Source: an uncultured Clostridia bacterium | GTDB taxonomy: Bacteria; Bacillota; Clostridia; Lachnospirales; CAG-274 | Direction of reading: 5' to 3' | DNA: 64,000 nucleotides | Assembly (NCBI GenBank): GCA_947630725.1 | Contig: CANRIS010000008.1 | Location: 1-64,000 of the forward strand | Part shown: positions 24,878-35,336 of the stretch, one piece after another | Numbering within the stretch: the stretch's first letter is position 1 | Layout: every line of letters starts with the position of its first letter | The notes under the pieces: generated by a model | What the model was told of the DNA's origin: nothing | Seen by the model: only the letters and a program-made list of their open reading frames with translations | Database searches by the model: none | Made by a program: the position numbers and the translations under genes

Positions 24878-27180
24878 ATCTGCGGCGTTTATAATATGTA
24901 TAATTCTCATTCTTTCCGCCGTAGTCCCCACATCTGCCATAGGGGGCAGCACGCCCGAGGAGAGGTTTGACAAAAAGCTCGGTATGTATACGGAAACATT
25001 TGCAGGCGGCAGACAGTTTGTTTCTACCGTTCCTAACAACGGCAGAACCTATGACGCAGTTATACTTGACCTCCCTTCGGGTATAACTGCGAATCTCAGG
25101 TGTGACGGAAGCACCGTTCCGCTTGCCGATAAGGAACCTATATATAAAGCCGGATATTATACGCTGAGCATTACGGCTCCCGATGTCGTAAGCGGAGAAA
25201 ACACAGAAACTCTGTTTGTATTCAGAATACAGGGGACTCCCGTCAGGGGCTCCGTTTTCAACAAAAAATACAACTGTCCGGAGTTTGCGTGCGCTCCCGT
25301 GGTATCCTCGGATGACGAAAGTATGGGAATGTATGCATACGTCTTCCCCAACCACAAGCGTTTTTATTCCTCGGTTTCGGAGGACGAAAAAGAGGTAGAA
25401 CAGGCCATATTCTATTTTCCCCCCCAATGTAGGCTATGAGCTGTATAAAAACGGACAGCCCATTACGGTGCCAAAAAATATGACCGTAACACAGCCCGGA
25501 TCTTATCAGCTCAACGTATATGCAAAAAACTATGGCTCTGCCGTTGACTATTCGGTGGTATATAAGGCTGTCCACAGCTTTGTTATACCTGCGCCGGAGG
25601 TATTGCTTCCGACTGCGCAGCCCGGCGGGGTTTTGGCGGCAAGCGGCATAGGCGCGATCTCAACGCCTCAGACAGCCACACAGACGGCTCCTCAGACAGC
25701 CGCTGCCGCAGAGACGGCAGCCGAAAGAGACAGCCTCACCGAAACATACAACGAGGACGCCAATATATATAAGGAAGAATTTTCTTCGGGAGACGCTTTT
25801 TATACCAATACATCCAACAGCGACATATGCGGAGGAAACGTATACATAGACATTCCTGCAAATATGACCGTTGAGATGACAAAAGACGGAATGGCTATGC
25901 CCTATACCAACAAGACCTATCTTGACTCTCCGGGCAGCTATCAGCTTAATATTACCGACAATTTCGGCGGAAGAAAGCTTATCGCAAAATACAGCTTCAG
26001 AATACAGCCGGGGCTTGACGCATCGGGTACTCCCGAGGCAGAGGAAGAAGAAAGCGAGGAGGGCGAAGAGAGCAACATAAGCGAGATCTTTTCGGACGGC
26101 GATGTAAGTCCCGTGGAGGGAGCCGACTATGGCTATGACATAGAGAGAAACCGCTTTGTATATCCCTTGGGACAGGATAAGATATATCTCAGCGTACCGC
26201 CGGGAATGTTCTCCAACAGCGGTCTTGCGATTGAATTGCCCTACGGAGCTGAGGCGTATGCAAGAAACGAAAACGATGAGGAATATCCTCTTGACGAAGG
26301 CTCCATAAAAGAAAACGGTACTTATACGGTAAGCGTCAGCGGCGCAGGAGGAGAAAGCGCCGAGCTTACATTCTATCTGTACAACAGAGCCGTAAATATG
26401 CCCGAGCAGTATGAGGCTCCGAAGGGCTATCTTATTACGGCGGTGGAATATACCGACTATAAAAATACATACGGATTAAGCGACAACGAGGACGAAGAGA
26501 ACACAGGCGTCTTTGACGTTTCGGACGAGGAGCTGTCGGCGGACGAAGAAACAGACGAAAACGCCGATGAAAACGCCGATGGAACCGCCGATGAGGACAA
26601 TGACGAAAGCGAAGAAAACGCAGACGAAGACTCCGAAGAAAATGAGGAAGAAGCGGAGGAAAATGCAAGGCTGCGTGAGGAGTATGAAAAAGGTCTTGAT
26701 ATAATAGACGGTTATTCGGACAGGGCTGCATCGGGAGGCATACCCGATATTATGCTGCCTATTGACGGCAGCTACGTCATAACGATGGAGGGCGAAGAGG
26801 GTCTGCCCGTTCTCACATGTGAGATCCGTGTGGACAGAACAGTCCCCGTTGTGACATTTGACGGACTTAACAAGAAAAACGTATCTACGGGCAACGAGTT
26901 TACACTCAACTGCTTTGACGATGACGTTACCCTTATTCTGTATAAGGGCAGAAAGGACGGAGAGGTTCTCTCCGAAACAGGCGGTTCCTTTACCATAAGG
27001 GGCGTTGACAAATATACGATCACAGCAAGGGACGCCGCAGGAAACGAAAGCTCTTATGATGTGAGGATAGCGAGACACATAGGAGCCGCAGGCGTAGGCA
27101 CGATTGTGATGCTTATAATACTTCTCGCCGCTGTTGCAGGCTTTATAGTATACAACTCAAAGAGATTTTCGGTAAGATAA
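24861..27180 (+). CDS. Membrane-anchored repeat surface protein B, frameshifted at a C7 tract
   Basis: Two reading frames form one gene: 24861-25439 (192 residues, ending ...FYFPPQCRL) and the continuation to 27180. Removing one C from the run 25419-25425 restores FYFPPNVGYELYKNGQPITV, which aligns with the matching stretch of protein A, giving about 772 residues. The layout follows protein A: signal peptide, four beta-domain copies, a Glu/Asp-rich insert (nt about 26480-26680), an Ig-like domain (VVTFDGLNKKNVSTG, then KYTITARDAAGNESS) and a terminal membrane helix (nt about 27095-27155). As read, only the N-terminal fragment would be made. Phase variation, decay or a sequence error are all possible. 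Confidence 0.7.
25419..25425 (+). repeat. C7 homopolymer at the frameshift of surface protein B
   Basis: Seven C in a row; six would keep the frame open. This is a slippage-prone tract inside a surface-protein gene. Confidence 0.75.
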
Positions 27181-27203
27181 CAGGGCATCTGTGAGGTGAT
27201 GGC

Positions 27204-28532
27204 ATGAATCTTTTATATATTGCTCCGTTTGCTTTTAACTTTATAGAGTGGATCAGAGACAATGTTCTTCAGCCTTTTATTGAAATAATTGCATCCATTA
27301 TTATAAACAATCTGATATTGCAGTTTAAGATCATGCTGGCGCAGGTGGCCGTTCAGTTCTACAATACCATATACGTTATATTTGTTGCCGTACTTAAGGT
27401 CATAGACGTTTTGCAGACGGTTTTCAACACGATTTCGGGCGTAGAAAAGGTATATTATACACTGGGAGGCGAAAGCGGCACAGAGTATCTCTCGACAATT
27501 CTTCTCAGGGTGCCTCAGATAAAGACTGTTTTCTGGTCCATATGGCTTCTGAGCATAGTACTGTGTATTGTTTTTCTTATTGCCGCAATCGTAAGAAGCA
27601 TAGCCAACTTAGACGATACGGGACAGTCGGTCGGGGATATTCTCCGACAGACGGCAGGCACGATACTGCTGTTCGCTACCGTGCAGGTGGTGGCTTATTG
27701 TACGGTCAGCTTAAGCAATGTTCTTCTGACTGCATCCCAGAAGGCTATGGACTATGCGATGGGTACTACTGAGGATATGAGAATATCGAACTCGCTTTTT
27801 GCCGCCTCAGCCATGAGGGCAGGCAGAACGGGAGATCCCCTCAAGGACACCATTGTAGGCAGCATGATAAACGGCTACATATCCAATGATGACGAAAAAT
27901 ATGTGGCAAACTGGGAGCTCGTAGAGGATTTTTATACGGGAAAGCTCAAATATTATGACATAATACAGGTCAATCTCAAGCTTGTCGTGTGGAAGATCGA
28001 CTATCTGTCGGCGGCACTGTGCATCATATGTATTCTGAAATATATGGTGGGAGCCTCCCTGGCTCTTGTCAGCAGGGTAGTATCCATAGTGGTGGCATAT
28101 GTGACGGCTCCGTTCTTCGTGTCGGTGGCGCCCCTTGACGGCGGCGCACGCTTTGAAAGGTGGAAGAACTATTTTGTCGGCACCTGTTTCGGGGCGATAG
28201 GTACGGTTTTTTCAATAAAAATATATATGCTGCTGATGCCCATATTTTTGAAAAACGATATTATATATGTAGGCGACAGCGCAATACTCAGTTATCTTAC
28301 AAGAGTATATTCCGTTGCGGTGATTTCTCTTGGCTTTGAAAAGCTGGGAGACGTTGTTAACAAGATAATTTCCGACTCGGGCGCAATGGGCCCCACAGAG
28401 GCGTTTGCCATAATCACAAACTTTGTTGACAATGTAGAATCTGTCGCAGGGCTGTTTTCCGGCGGAAAAGGCGGCGGAAAGGGCGGCGGCGGAAAAGGCG
28501 GCGGCGGAAAGGGCGGCGGAAAAGGCGGCTGA
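27204..28532 (+). CDS. VirB6/TrbL-like polytopic channel protein A
   Basis: 442 residues with about six to seven membrane helices. The order and several sequence blocks match the next protein: an amphipathic start IEWIRDNVLQPFIEIIASII, a helix ending in the SIVLCIVFLIAAIVRS-like pattern, and ..YVTAPFFVSVAPLDGGARFERWKNYF near the C-terminal helices. This is the TrbL/VirB6-like inner membrane protein of type IV secretion, which forms part of the export path. The C-terminus is a Gly/Lys tail of GGK and GGGK units (nt about 28461-28530). It starts with a GAGGTGATGGC site 24 bases after surface protein B. Confidence 0.75.
   Translation: MNLLYIAPFAFNFIEWIRDNVLQPFIEIIASIIINNLILQFKIMLAQVAVQFYNTIYVIFVAVLKVIDVLQTVFNTISGVEKVYYTLGGESGTEYLSTILLRVPQIKTVFWSIWLLSIVLCIVFLIAAIVRSIANLDDTGQSVGDILRQTAGTILLFATVQVVAYCTVSLSNVLLTASQKAMDYAMGTTEDMRISNSLFAASAMRAGRTGDPLKDTIVGSMINGYISNDDEKYVANWELVEDFYTGKLKYYDIIQVNLKLVVWKIDYLSAALCIICILKYMVGASLALVSRVVSIVVAYVTAPFFVSVAPLDGGARFERWKNYFVGTCFGAIGTVFSIKIYMLLMPIFLKNDIIYVGDSAILSYLTRVYSVAVISLGFEKLGDVVNKIISDSGAMGPTEAFAIITNFVDNVESVAGLFSGGKGGGKGGGGKGGGGKGGGKGG
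28461..28530 (+). repeat. Short tandem repeat encoding a Gly-Lys tail
   Basis: Alternating GGCGGAAAA/GGCGGCGGAAAG units encode GGK and GGGK repeats at the C-terminus of the VirB6-like protein. Variable unit length suggests expansion and contraction by slippage. Confidence 0.75.
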
Positions 28533-28574
28533 TAACGCAGATGTGCCTATAAATTTAAAGAGAGCGTGTTTATT

Positions 28575-31500
28575 ATGAATGAAGTAGTATTCCTGGGAAT
28601 ATTCGATAAAATTGCAAATTGGATAATGGGCGGCATAACAAAGGCTCTCACCTGGCTGTTTACAAACGTAATAGCCCCCGTATGGTCTGTTGTGTGGGAC
28701 AGCTTTCTTCAATATATCGTTGATATGTTAAGGGAGTTTCTGGCGATAATTCTGTACAGACTCTATGCCCTTGTACTGACGATAGTCTATGCCTTAGAAG
28801 AGATGACATATTCTTTTTCGGGCATAAAAAGCGTGAGCCTCGACAAACAGACGGGCAACATAGTGGACATACTTATGAACCAGCCTGCCGTTAACAAGGC
28901 TTTTTGGTACATTACCGCCATAAGCATAGTGCTTTGTTTTATATTCACTATAGTGGCGGTTATGCGGTCTACATTTGATTTTAACTTCGACAGCCGAAAA
29001 AGCGTAGGCATTGTGCTGACAAGGTTTTTCACCGCTTCCGTAGCTTTTCTTGTAATGCCTGCATTCTGCTATGGACTTTTGCAGCTTACAACGATCTGTA
29101 TGAATTCCATGTACAAGGCCACATACGCAAACGGCATAAATACGTCCCTTACGGACAATCTGTATATGATGACGGTGAAGTCTGCCATTGTTTCCCAAAA
29201 GCCCTCGGCGGTTGACGCACTTGCGCGGAAAATAGCGGATAACCCCATGTTCTGGTATGAATTTGACAATGTAAGAAACTTTCTCAAAACCCTGAATGTA
29301 AAGCTGAACGCAAGAGACGTGGATCTTTTTCTCGGGTTTGTGGCATGTATTGCCCTTATAATAAACCTTATTGCTCTTTCTGCGGTATTTCTGAGAAGAG
29401 TAATGGAGCTTATGGTGCTTTACATTGTTTCGCCGTTCTTCGTTGCCACGATACCCCTTGACGAGGGCGAACGATTCAACAAATGGCGGCGTACCTTCAT
29501 AGGCAGACTGTGTATGGGCGTGGCAATGATAATAGCCCTGAACATAATGCTTGTTGTGCTGGGCATAGTTATGAACTCCGACACGTCATCGGCAATAAGC
29601 TTTGTGGATATAAGAGACCCCAAGTCCGATGTTGTGGGATATGTCTCGGATGTGGCTCTTGACATAATAGTCAAGCTTATGTTTATGGTGGGCTGTCTGC
29701 TTTCGATACGTTCGATAGGCGTTGCGGTAACGGCTATTATGGATCAGGACGCAGCGCAGGTTATGAGCTCAACCCCCGGCGAAATGCTTGCCCAGATCAA
29801 GCAGTTTAAGAGTATGGGAGACTGGGCTAAGGATAAGCTTGAAAAAGAAAAGGACAAGTCTAAAAAATCAGGCGGTCAGACTTGGTTCAGCAAAAAAAAT
29901 GGGCGCACAACGAAGTTTAAGGACGAGGCAAGCGCCAGAAAGTTTGCCAGCGATTATGCGGGCTTCAAGGGCGAAACCGCAGACAAAAACGAGATCAACT
30001 TTCAGAATAAGCTCGCCCACAGCGCAAACGTAAACATAAACAATGCGCGCAAGACCAACAGAGGAGCGGAGAGGGCTGCCTATAATGCCGCCGCAAAGAA
30101 GGCTACGGATATGAACAAAGCCTTTCTCAACCTTAAGACCCACGAAGAACGTCAGAAGTTTATGAACGACTTCAACAAAAACAACGGTGACGAGGCTCTT
30201 AAGGCCAACACCGCAAATCTTAAGGGCAAGGGCGGTCAGAAGAGCAACAGCAAGGAAGACAGAGCCGCTATGAACCTCGACAAGAAGATCGCTACGGCAA
30301 AAGCCAACAGAGATAAGTTTGAAGAGGGCAGCGCAAACTGGAATAAATATAACGCTCAGCTTGAAAAGCTCTCCGATACGAGAGACAAGTTTGACGCTCT
30401 CGGCACTCACGCCGAAAGAGAGGCGTTTATGAATCTCAACAAGGATGCCTTCAAGGAGCGTGAGCCAAGCAGCAAGGGCGAGGCAAAGGCTCTCAACAAC
30501 CTCAACAAGAGAGCGCAGAACGCCAAAGCTATCAGAGACAACCTCACAAAAGGCACAGACGCATGGAAAGCGGCGGATAAAAAGTATAACGACCTTCTTC
30601 AGAAAGCGGCAACGATTGAAAGTATGGATACAAAAGCCGAGAGAGAGGCGTTTATCGATGCATCGCACGATGCCAAGGACGATCTGGGCTTTGCAGACAG
30701 ACAGGGTGGAAAGACCACGGGTCTCAGAGGTATACAGGCAGGTATAGAAAGAATGTTCAGAGGATCACGCAGCGATTTTGCAGGCGGATTCAAGGACATC
30801 AGAGACAGCATAAAAGGCGGCGATAAGCAGCAGGAGGCTATGGATGCCCTTGACGGAAGGATCATGCACTCCATGGCTATGAGAGACAGCTTTGAAAAAG
30901 GCAGCGACCAGTGGAATCTGCATAATGCTAAGGTGGAGGCATACAATGCCGAAAAGCTCGAATTCAGCAACGCAACTCCCGAACAGAGAGATGCTCTTAT
31001 CGCAAACAGCAATTCGTTTAAGCCTCTTGAAAAGCCAACGGGAGCCGAAAGCAGAATGGCGTCCAATCTGGATGCAAATATAGCGAACGCCATAGAGGAC
31101 AGAGACCGCCACGCTCAGAATTCACCCAGATGGAACAGGGCGAATGAAAGGGTCAACGATCTCAACAACCTCAGAACTCGGTATATGAATGCCGAAAGCC
31201 ATGACGAAAGGGCAGCTATTGCCAGCGAAAATACGGACGCATTCTCAAACAATCAGAACGAGCAGTACATCGAAATGAACGGAAAATACAACGCCTGGAA
31301 GATGTATGAGGCAAACGCAAAGACTGACGCAGACAGAGAACACGCCCACAAAATGGCGAAGTCGTATTCAAACTTTGTGGAGGACTACAACAGAGCCATT
31401 GGCAGCGAAGAAAGGCAGGCTGTTCTCAGCAGCGTTTCGCAGTTTGAAGAACAATCGAGTATGCCTTCGGGTCTGGAGTTTACCGCAAAAGAGACGGTTG

Positions 31501-32489
31501 CTCTCGGCGAAATAAGCCTCAGCAAAAACGAGCAGTATATCTCCGACTATATGAATGCATCGACTCACAGTCAGAGAGCCGAGGTTTTGGAAAGATACAA
31601 TTCTTATATGGACTCTCACAGCGGCGAAAGACCTCCCGCATACCAGCTTAAGGATTCGAGCGAGGAGACTTATCTGGGTTATATGAGAGAGACCGCAGGC
31701 AGACTCAACACTCTTTCGGCTTCACCCGAATATTCCGATGAGCAGAGAAACGAGATACGCAGACTTGCAAACTGCTATACGGCTGCGGCGGATCAGTATG
31801 AGGCTGCATCGACTCACGCCGAGAGAGACTGCGTTGTGGATGTTCTGAACAGCGGAGTAAGCAGCTTCAGCAGCGCAACAAGAGCCATGACGGGTACGGA
31901 TCATGTAAGAGTGGTTGAATACAACGATGCCGAGCTGAACTTTGCAAGGGGACTTGACGGCGCTCACTTCCAACAGTTTGCGACAATGACGTCTCATTCG
32001 GCAAGAACGGAGTATATGGATAACTACCATATGCAAAGCAGCGACTTTTTGGCTATGGACTATGACGATATCAACTTCTACAGCAACTATCTTAACAATG
32101 GTCATGATGTGCCCGAGAATCTTATGGGCTTTAAGACAAGGTTTATAAATGCGACAACCCATGAGGAGCGCAGAAGAATAGGCGAGGAATTTAATGATTA
32201 TATAAGATCAGGCGGAAGTTATGAAATCGACAGAACATGGAGAACCACAGTGCAGTCCAACTTTGTTAACAGAGTGGATGAGCTTAACGCAACAGTCAGA
32301 GGCGCCGAGGTACCTACTGCACGGGAGATACGCGCGGAACAGGCTCCGCAGATAGTGGAGGATGTAGCACAGCAGACCCGTGAAAACCGTGAACAGGAAA
32401 GAAATGCGGAAACAAATCAGGGAACAACACAACCATCGCAGTCTAACCCTTCGGCCAGAAACTTCAGAAACAGAAACAACAGAAATTAG
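28575..32489 (+). CDS. VirB6/TrbL-like channel protein B with long repeated soluble tail
   Basis: 1304 residues. Residues about 1-420 are a polytopic VirB6-like domain paralogous to the preceding protein (YIVSPFFVATIPLDEGERFN matches its YVTAPFFVSVAPLDGGARF). The remaining roughly 880 residues are hydrophilic and helical. They carry ten degenerate repeats built around [ST]HxER, for example LKTHEERQKF (nt 30130), LGTHAEREAF (30400), AESHDERAAI (31192), ASTHSQRAEV (31558), ASTHAERDCV (31806) and ATTHEERRRI (32151), spaced 160-345 bases. Extended VirB6 proteins occur in some type IV systems (Rickettsiales), but this repeat is not one I recognise. The ATG at 28575 is favoured over the GTG at 28566 by the AAAGAGAG site. 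Confidence 0.7.
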   Translation: MNEVVFLGIFDKIANWIMGGITKALTWLFTNVIAPVWSVVWDSFLQYIVDMLREFLAIILYRLYALVLTIVYALEEMTYSFSGIKSVSLDKQTGNIVDILMNQPAVNKAFWYITAISIVLCFIFTIVAVMRSTFDFNFDSRKSVGIVLTRFFTASVAFLVMPAFCYGLLQLTTICMNSMYKATYANGINTSLTDNLYMMTVKSAIVSQKPSAVDALARKIADNPMFWYEFDNVRNFLKTLNVKLNARDVDLFLGFVACIALIINLIALSAVFLRRVMELMVLYIVSPFFVATIPLDEGERFNKWRRTFIGRLCMGVAMIIALNIMLVVLGIVMNSDTSSAISFVDIRDPKSDVVGYVSDVALDIIVKLMFMVGCLLSIRSIGVAVTAIMDQDAAQVMSSTPGEMLAQIKQFKSMGDWAKDKLEKEKDKSKKSGGQTWFSKKNGRTTKFKDEASARKFASDYAGFKGETADKNEINFQNKLAHSANVNINNARKTNRGAERAAYNAAAKKATDMNKAFLNLKTHEERQKFMNDFNKNNGDEALKANTANLKGKGGQKSNSKEDRAAMNLDKKIATAKANRDKFEEGSANWNKYNAQLEKLSDTRDKFDALGTHAEREAFMNLNKDAFKEREPSSKGEAKALNNLNKRAQNAKAIRDNLTKGTDAWKAADKKYNDLLQKAATIESMDTKAEREAFIDASHDAKDDLGFADRQGGKTTGLRGIQAGIERMFRGSRSDFAGGFKDIRDSIKGGDKQQEAMDALDGRIMHSMAMRDSFEKGSDQWNLHNAKVEAYNAEKLEFSNATPEQRDALIANSNSFKPLEKPTGAESRMASNLDANIANAIEDRDRHAQNSPRWNRANERVNDLNNLRTRYMNAESHDERAAIASENTDAFSNNQNEQYIEMNGKYNAWKMYEANAKTDADREHAHKMAKSYSNFVEDYNRAIGSEERQAVLSSVSQFEEQSSMPSGLEFTAKETVALGEISLSKNEQYISDYMNASTHSQRAEVLERYNSYMDSHSGERPPAYQLKDSSEETYLGYMRETAGRLNTLSASPEYSDEQRNEIRRLANCYTAAADQYEAASTHAERDCVVDVLNSGVSSFSSATRAMTGTDHVRVVEYNDAELNFARGLDGAHFQQFATMTSHSARTEYMDNYHMQSSDFLAMDYDDINFYSNYLNNGHDVPENLMGFKTRFINATTHEERRRIGEEFNDYIRSGGSYEIDRTWRTTVQSNFVNRVDELNATVRGAEVPTAREIRAEQAPQIVEDVAQQTRENREQERNAETNQGTTQPSQSNPSARNFRNRNNRN

Positions 32490-32502
32490 GAGATGAACAC
32501 AA

Positions 32503-35325
32503 TTGTTGAGAATTATACCTAAAAAAACCCGAGTAAGTTTTGAGCTTTTCAAAGGCGTTTCATTAGCGGATTTTGCTGTTGCTGCAGTAGGCTTTACTAT
32601 GGCTGTTCTTGTGTTGTGTTCAAATCTGCCCTTTAAACTGACGCTGCTCACTATTAATGTAATTGTATTTGTGGTTCTGCTCGTTGCGGTGGACGAGGAT
32701 AAGAACTATGTTTTTATAGGCTATATAATAAGGCATTATTCAAGACCTACCCATATTACCTCAAAATATGCCATTGATGAAAAATTCGCAGGCGAGGAGG
32801 ACGACTGGGAGAAGGAAGAAGAAGAGGAGGAAGAAGCCGAAGCCGAAGAAGATCAGAAAAAGGGAAGAAAAAACAAAAAGAAGAAAAACAAAAATCAGAA
32901 TCAGAATCAGAATGTAAAGATCCCCGACATCATAGCCTTTACCGCAGTTAAAAACGGCTTTATACACTACGGAGACGATTATTGCTGCAAGGTCATAGAA
33001 ATATCCCCCGTGGAATTCAGATTTCTGACGGAAAGCAGACAGGATTTTCTCATAGACAGAGTGTTCGGCGCAGCCATAAGGAGCATATCGATGGAGGATC
33101 AGTCCCTTTCATTGGTGAAGATAGACAGACCCCTGCTCTATGACGACTATATCGAAAAAGAATATCGAAAGGTCGATGAAATAAGCGAGGCGTATGTAAA
33201 CGGCGTTATCGAGGAGGATGAGCTGAGAGCCCGTCTTGAAATCATTTATGACAGAATCGAAAACATCGATGTCATAAATACCGAGGACAAGGTTTATGAC
33301 AGCTTTCACTACATATGCATATTCGACACGACCCCCACGAGCGTTGAAGAAACCGTATCTATGATAAAGGATCAGCTCTCTCAAGGCAGCATTGAGGCAA
33401 AGGTGCTGAACACAAAGGAGCTTGCCATATTTCTGAAATATAACTTTTCGACTGATTTTGACGAGAGAGAAATAAACGATCTGAGCGAGGACGAATATTT
33501 TGAGTGGATACTCCCCCATGACATTCAGTTCACGGCAAGGACTACCAAAATAGACGAGCTCGTTATGCACAATTTCAGAATAATAAATTATCCCACCACG
33601 GTAGGCAATGCCTGGGGCAGCAGACTTTTCAACATTCCCGACACAAAGGTCGTTATGAAGATACACCCCATAGACCGTTATAAGGCTGTGAGGAACATAG
33701 ACCGCTCCCTTATGGAGCTGAGGGGACAGGAGTCGATAACTTCAAAGGAAAGTAAAATTCTGGAGATCGAAAACCATATAGCTACCTTACAGAACCTCCT
33801 TGTGCTTCTTCAGGGAGAAAACGAAATACTGTACGATGTCAACATATATGTGACGGTATATGACTATGACGAGTCTATGCGCCAGCTTAACCCCGATATG
33901 TCGGCGTCCATAAGCCCCAACAACGTAAAGAGAAGAGTAAGGCGAATACTTTCTGAGCAGTCCTTCAGGGTGACTGATATGATGTTCAGACAGTTCGACA
34001 CATTTGTAGGCTCTCAGATCTCGGCATATGACCCCTGCCGCAGAAAGGGCAGGGCTATACACTCATCGTCAATAGCAGCGGCCTTTCCGTTCATATACGG
34101 CCATATATCGGACATTGGCGGCATAAGGATCGGCAGCTCGGACGGAATGCCTGTTTTTGTGGATTTCTTCAGGCGAAATGACGAAAGAGTCAACAGCAAT
34201 ATGGTCGTCATAGGAAAGTCGGGCAGCGGAAAGTCTTTCGCCACAAAAATGATGCTTTCAAATCTTTCAGCCGAAAACAGCAAGATATTTATACTTGACC
34301 CCGAAAACGAGTATACGGGACTGGCAAATCACCTCCACGGAAATATTATTGACGTAGGCTCGGCTACTCAGGGACGTATAAACCCGTTCCATATAGTTAC
34401 CTGCCTAAGCGATGACGAAATGATAAGCGATGAGGATTCGGCAACAGTCAGCTTTTCGGTACATCTTCAGTTTTTGGAGGAGTATTTCAAGCAGATACTG
34501 CCGGGGATAAACAGCGATGCCCTCGAATATCTTAACAATGTGATCGTAAGGGTATACGAATCCAAGGGAATCGATGAAATGACCGATCTCACAAAGCTTA
34601 AGCCCGAGGATTATCCCATATTTGACGACCTGTACGATGTTCTTCTCATAGACTATCAGTCGGCATCGGGAGAATACAGCAAGAACAATCTGAGAATACT
34701 TATAAATTATATCTCCAAATTTGCCACAGGCGGAAGAAACTCCAACCTCTGGAACGGATATTCGACTCTTGACGTAAAGGAGAATTTTACGGTATTCAAC
34801 TTCCAGTCGCTTCTTGCCAACAAAAACAACACTGTGGCAAACGCTCAGATGCTTCTTATTCTCAAATGGCTTGACAACGAGATCATAAAAAACAGGGACT
34901 ACAACGCAAGATACAACGCAAAGAGAAAAATTGTCGTTGTCATAGACGAGGCTCACGTTTTCATCGACCCCAAATACCCCATAGCGTTGGACTTTATGTT
35001 CCAGCTTGCAAAGCGAATAAGAAAGTACAACGGTATGCAGATCATAATCACACAGAACATAAAGGACTTTGTGGGTACGGAGGAAATCGCAAGAAAATCC
35101 ACCGCCATAATAAACGCCTGCCAATATTCGTTTATATTCTCTCTTGCGCCAAACGATATGCACGACCTGTGCAAGCTCTATGAAAAGGCGGGAGCAATAA
35201 ACGAAACCGAGCAGGAGGAGATAGTGATGGGCGGAAGAGGTCAGGCGTTTGTTATTACAACGCCTACACAGAGAACCTCCATAAAAATAGAAGCGTCACA
35301 GAAGCTGCGCAGTATGTTTGAATAG
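32503..35325 (+). CDS. VirB4-type ATPase with fused N-terminal PrgI/VirB3-like domain
   Basis: 940 residues. Residues about 1-90 (IIPKKTRVSFELFKGVSLAD, two membrane helices, then VDEDKNYVFIGYIIRHY) match the PrgI/VirB3-like subunit, which is normally a separate gene. A highly charged Glu- then Lys/Asn-rich linker (about 100-140) leads to the VirB4 body. The Walker A is GKSGSGKS (571-578) and the Walker B is VVVIDEAH (D815, E816). VirB4 is the AAA+-like ATPase that powers assembly and export at the inner face of the membrane. It starts at TTG 32503 behind TAGGAGATG, 13 bases after the VirB6-like gene. Confidence 0.9.
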   Translation: MLRIIPKKTRVSFELFKGVSLADFAVAAVGFTMAVLVLCSNLPFKLTLLTINVIVFVVLLVAVDEDKNYVFIGYIIRHYSRPTHITSKYAIDEKFAGEEDDWEKEEEEEEEAEAEEDQKKGRKNKKKKNKNQNQNQNVKIPDIIAFTAVKNGFIHYGDDYCCKVIEISPVEFRFLTESRQDFLIDRVFGAAIRSISMEDQSLSLVKIDRPLLYDDYIEKEYRKVDEISEAYVNGVIEEDELRARLEIIYDRIENIDVINTEDKVYDSFHYICIFDTTPTSVEETVSMIKDQLSQGSIEAKVLNTKELAIFLKYNFSTDFDEREINDLSEDEYFEWILPHDIQFTARTTKIDELVMHNFRIINYPTTVGNAWGSRLFNIPDTKVVMKIHPIDRYKAVRNIDRSLMELRGQESITSKESKILEIENHIATLQNLLVLLQGENEILYDVNIYVTVYDYDESMRQLNPDMSASISPNNVKRRVRRILSEQSFRVTDMMFRQFDTFVGSQISAYDPCRRKGRAIHSSSIAAAFPFIYGHISDIGGIRIGSSDGMPVFVDFFRRNDERVNSNMVVIGKSGSGKSFATKMMLSNLSAENSKIFILDPENEYTGLANHLHGNIIDVGSATQGRINPFHIVTCLSDDEMISDEDSATVSFSVHLQFLEEYFKQILPGINSDALEYLNNVIVRVYESKGIDEMTDLTKLKPEDYPIFDDLYDVLLIDYQSASGEYSKNNLRILINYISKFATGGRNSNLWNGYSTLDVKENFTVFNFQSLLANKNNTVANAQMLLILKWLDNEIIKNRDYNARYNAKRKIVVVIDEAHVFIDPKYPIALDFMFQLAKRIRKYNGMQIIITQNIKDFVGTEEIARKSTAIINACQYSFIFSLAPNDMHDLCKLYEKAGAINETEQEEIVMGGRGQAFVITTPTQRTSIKIEASQKLRSMFE

Positions 35326-35336
35326 AGGTGTCGCCT

